From the NCBI RefSeq assembly GCF_002289565.1, contig NZ_NTFY01000016.1:86661-150660 (forward strand): 64,000 bases of DNA, read 5' to 3'. Shown here piece after piece: positions 61,575 to 64,000 of the stretch. The stretch is from Rhodopirellula sp. SM50 (GTDB lineage Bacteria; Planctomycetota; Planctomycetia; Pirellulales; Pirellulaceae). How positions within the stretch are numbered: the stretch's first letter is position 1; every line of letters begins with the position of its first letter. The position numbers and the translations under genes are program-made. A model generated the notes under the pieces. The model worked only from the letters and a program-made list of their open reading frames with translations. It searched no databases and was not told the origin of the DNA.

Positions 61575-63812
61575 ATGGACACGGGAAAACGAGTGGCGAA
61601 AAGCGAAAAGAAGAAAAAACCGGGTTCCAAAACCGCCTCACGCAAAGCACTGATCGATCGTCCGCTGCCGGAGGATCGTTTTCTCAATCGCGAACTCAGC
61701 TGGCTGGCATTCAATCAACGCGTTCTGGCCCAGGCGGCTGACGGCAGCTTGCCGATTCTCGAACGCGCCAAGTTCCTGGCCATCACCAGTTCCAACTTGG
61801 ATGAATTCATGATGGTCCGCGTCGGCGGGCTCAAGATCTTGCACCAACGCAATCCGACCCAGCGGGATCCGGCAGGCTTGGTGGCGGTCGAGCAACTGCA
61901 GGCGGTCGCCAAGAAGGGGCATGAGATCGTCTCGCGGCAGTACCAGTTACTGCGCCAGGAGGTCCAGCCGAAATTGGAGTCGGCCGGCATCGCGCAAATC
62001 GATTTGACGCAGGCCAGCGAGGCCGAGCATGGCTCGGCGACCGCCCGATTTTGGCGAGATGTCTTTCCCGTACTGTCGCCCCAAGCGGTTTCCTCGGACA
62101 GCTTTCCGCTGCTGCAAGGCCTGGGGCTGCACCTGTTCATCCGTCTGAAACGTGACCCCGACACCCGGCTCGGCAAGGCGAGCGACGGGCCGGAGTCGGG
62201 CGAAGCAGGGGATTCCGAGGGAACGTCGGAATACGCGTTGATTCCGATGGGCCGATCGCTGCAACGCGTGTTGCCGATCTCGGGCGACAAACGGCACGGG
62301 TACGTGTTGTTGGAGAGTTTGGCGGCGCACTTTGTCGACGAATTTTTTCCCGGCCGCGAAGTGCTCGAGTGCGTCCCATTTCGGCTGACCCGCAACGCCG
62401 ACATCGAGTTTCGCGAAGACGCCGCCAGCGATCTGCTGGGCGGGATGGAAGAGATCTTGGAGAACCGGCGCTACGCCAGACCGGTTCGTCTGGAATACGG
62501 AGCGTCGGCCAGCGAGGAGGCGGTCGGATTTTTGCAGAAGGTCCACCAATTGCACCCCGAAGACCTGTACGCGATCGACGGCCCGATCGATTTGAGTTTC
62601 CTGTTTACGCTGCACGGGGAAGAAGGTTTCGATCATCTCCGCGATGAGGTCTGGCCGGCCAAACCGCATCCGCGGATCGATCCGGAAGAGTCGATGTTCA
62701 CGACGATCGCGGCGGGCGATGTGTTGATGGTCCATCCCTACGATCGATTCGACTCCGTCGTGCGGTTGATCGAGGAGGCCGCGGCGGATCCGAATGTGTT
62801 GGCGATCAAACAGGTGTTGTATCGAACCAGTAAGAACAGCCCGGTCGTTGCGGCGCTGGAACGCGCCGCCGAACGCGGTAAGTACGTCACGGCGATCGTG
62901 GAATTGAAGGCCCGGTTTGATGAGGCGCGCAACATCGAATGGGCCAAAGAAATGGAACGGGCCGGCGTCCAGGTCATTTACGGAATCCACGGGCTCAAGA
63001 CGCATGCCAAGGTCTGCATCATCGTCCGGCGTGAACCGCAAGGCATCGTCCGCTACATGCACTTCGGCACCGGCAATTACAACGAGGCGACGGCGAAGCT
63101 GTACAGCGACATTTCATTGCTGACCTGTGATGAGGTATTGGGCCGCGACGCGACGAACTTTTTTAATGCGATCACCGGCGCCAGCCAGCCCAGGGCGTTG
63201 GAAGAGCTGGCCGCCGCACCGACCACGATGCGGCGCCGTTTTTTGGATTTGATCGAAGAGGAAACGCAGCGCAGCCTGCAAGGTGGCCGCGGGCAAATCA
63301 CCGCTAAGCTCAACGCCCTGGTCGACCCCGAGGTGATCGATGCGCTGTATCGAGCCAGTCGTGCTGGGGTGAAGATCCGTTTGAATGTTCGTGGGCAGTG
63401 TTGTTTGCGCCCCGGCGTGAAGAACTTGAGCGAGTCAATCGAGGTGATTTCGATCATCGACCGGTTCCTGGAGCACGCGCGGATCTTCTGTTTCCACCAG
63501 GACGGCGACGAGAAACTGTTGATCGGCAGTGCCGATTGGATGACACGCAACTTGGATCGCCGTGTCGAGTTGTTGGTACCCGTGGCGGATCGCAAGTGCT
63601 GTGATCGGTTGAAGGAGGTGTTGGAAACCTATTTCGACGACAACACGAATTGCTGGCAGATGATGCCTGACGGAGAGTATCGACAGAAGGACCGCGGCGA
63701 TGAGCCTCCGTTGCGTTCCCAGCGGGTGCTGTACGACCGCGTGGTCAACACGTGGAAGAAAGCCGAATCAAGCCGCCGCGCGACGTTCCGCCCGATCAGT
63801 GCGGGAAGTTGA
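61575..63812 (+). CDS. ppk1: Polyphosphate kinase 1
   Basis: Reversibly polymerises the gamma-phosphate of ATP into inorganic polyphosphate. The 745-aa protein has the N-terminal domain (RFLNRELSWLAFNQRVLAQA, ITSSNLDEFMMVRV), the head domain, and two catalytic PLD-like domains with the autophosphorylated His477 in KTHAKVC and the second His641 in FCFHQDGDEK, plus MHFGTGNYNEATAKLYSD and IGSADWMTRNLDRRVELLVPV. The basic Lys/Arg-rich first 25 residues are extra. ATG at 61575 chosen over GTG at 61542. No pho box or ppx gene is visible nearby. Confidence 0.97.
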   Translation: MDTGKRVAKSEKKKKPGSKTASRKALIDRPLPEDRFLNRELSWLAFNQRVLAQAADGSLPILERAKFLAITSSNLDEFMMVRVGGLKILHQRNPTQRDPAGLVAVEQLQAVAKKGHEIVSRQYQLLRQEVQPKLESAGIAQIDLTQASEAEHGSATARFWRDVFPVLSPQAVSSDSFPLLQGLGLHLFIRLKRDPDTRLGKASDGPESGEAGDSEGTSEYALIPMGRSLQRVLPISGDKRHGYVLLESLAAHFVDEFFPGREVLECVPFRLTRNADIEFREDAASDLLGGMEEILENRRYARPVRLEYGASASEEAVGFLQKVHQLHPEDLYAIDGPIDLSFLFTLHGEEGFDHLRDEVWPAKPHPRIDPEESMFTTIAAGDVLMVHPYDRFDSVVRLIEEAAADPNVLAIKQVLYRTSKNSPVVAALERAAERGKYVTAIVELKARFDEARNIEWAKEMERAGVQVIYGIHGLKTHAKVCIIVRREPQGIVRYMHFGTGNYNEATAKLYSDISLLTCDEVLGRDATNFFNAITGASQPRALEELAAAPTTMRRRFLDLIEEETQRSLQGGRGQITAKLNALVDPEVIDALYRASRAGVKIRLNVRGQCCLRPGVKNLSESIEVISIIDRFLEHARIFCFHQDGDEKLLIGSADWMTRNLDRRVELLVPVADRKCCDRLKEVLETYFDDNTNCWQMMPDGEYRQKDRGDEPPLRSQRVLYDRVVNTWKKAESSRRATFRPISAGS

Positions 63813-63813
63813 A

Positions 63814-64000
63814 ATGGCGCCTGTGGCGTTTCAAATTCGCCGACGCCAGCATCGTCGACGTCTATTGTCTGCTTGCCTGATGACAGCGCCCACTTCTTCT
63901 TTTGCGTCCTCTCGCGTTCTTTTGTGGCAATTGATTCGCCGTCGTTGGATCGTGACCCGGAGGACGCCCACCGGAATTCGTCGGACCTCTGTTTCCTGGA
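63814..64000 (+). other. Possible start of a further gene, truncated by the window end
   Basis: An ATG one base after the ppk1 stop opens a frame that stays open to the window edge (alternative ATG at 63880). The translation is Arg-rich (FQIRRRQHRRRLL ... LIRRRWIVTRR) and shows no domain. It could be the beginning of a gene coupled to ppk1 or just untranslated DNA; the window is too short to tell. Confidence 0.25.

Overview
The window looks like chromosomal DNA of a planctomycete, probably a Pirellulaceae member (Rhodopirellula/Stieleria-like). This is inferred from lineage-typical gene types: a DUF1559 pseudopilin-like protein, a sulfatase of the CxPSR class, a planctomycete-type cytochrome c joined to DUF2231-like membrane segments, a MoxR/DUF58/BatA/VWA cluster, an HTH protein with a long acidic Ser/Asp-rich tail, and many dispersed hairpin repeats between genes. 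The DNA is GC-rich and the genes are long. I see no phage, plasmid, CRISPR, rRNA or tRNA signal; no intact insertion sequence is present.

Layout, left to right. 0-3.5 kb: minus-strand DUF1559 protein with a clear intrinsic terminator, a tiny lipoprotein, a small CxxC protein and dapB, enclosed by an inverted pair of roughly 115-130 bp repeats. 4-9.1 kb: plus-strand lspA, a hisN-like phosphatase, a small exported protein, the HTH/acidic/TM protein and a lipoprotein with an internal duplication. 9.4-12.9 kb: a giant ResB-CcsA fusion for cytochrome c maturation. 13.2-23.7 kb (minus): bifunctional PutA, an unknown membrane-anchored protein, a very large M50 site-2-protease-like protein and a stand-alone GspE/PilB-type ATPase. 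23.7-30.9 kb (plus): HAD phosphatase, a membrane-anchored degenerate kinase-like protein, an exported protein, and an unusual single-chain fusion (zinc ribbon, FHA-like, ABC ATPase, ABC-2-type membrane part, internal signal-peptide-like segment, alpha/beta hydrolase).

31-35 kb is a translation/targeting cluster (ffh, rpsP, trmD, rplS, then yraN) that lacks the rimM and rnhB often found in this neighbourhood. 35.7-39 kb is a MacA/MacB-like efflux system split into adaptor, permease and ATPase. 39-42 kb has a sulfatase and a convergent beta-barrel protein. 42.4-56 kb is a plus-strand run: MoxR ATPase, DUF58, BatA/VWA, a second VWA membrane protein, a very large membrane protein with long helical stretches, a terpenoid-cyclase-fold-like secreted protein and an unknown secreted protein. 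Several junctions overlap by 4-11 nt, so much of this is probably one functional unit acting at the cell envelope.

56-57.7 kb (minus) holds queC overlapping a YhaM-like OB/HD-domain nuclease. 57.9-64 kb (plus) has a small helical protein that weakly resembles an ECF-sigma region, the cytochrome/DUF2231 protein, an unknown membrane protein and ppk1; the window ends in a possible partial ORF.

The most interesting items are the ABC-FHA-hydrolase fusion, the membrane pseudokinase-like protein, the large MoxR/VWA envelope cluster, and a rich set of dispersed repeats. The repeats include 7-bp microsatellites tied to a conserved pyrimidine-rich block, a perfect 26-bp-arm REP-like hairpin, a 29-bp-arm hairpin, a hairpin family found at convergent gene ends, and a 226-bp-period tandem duplication. 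All functional assignments rest on motifs read by eye; no database search was run.
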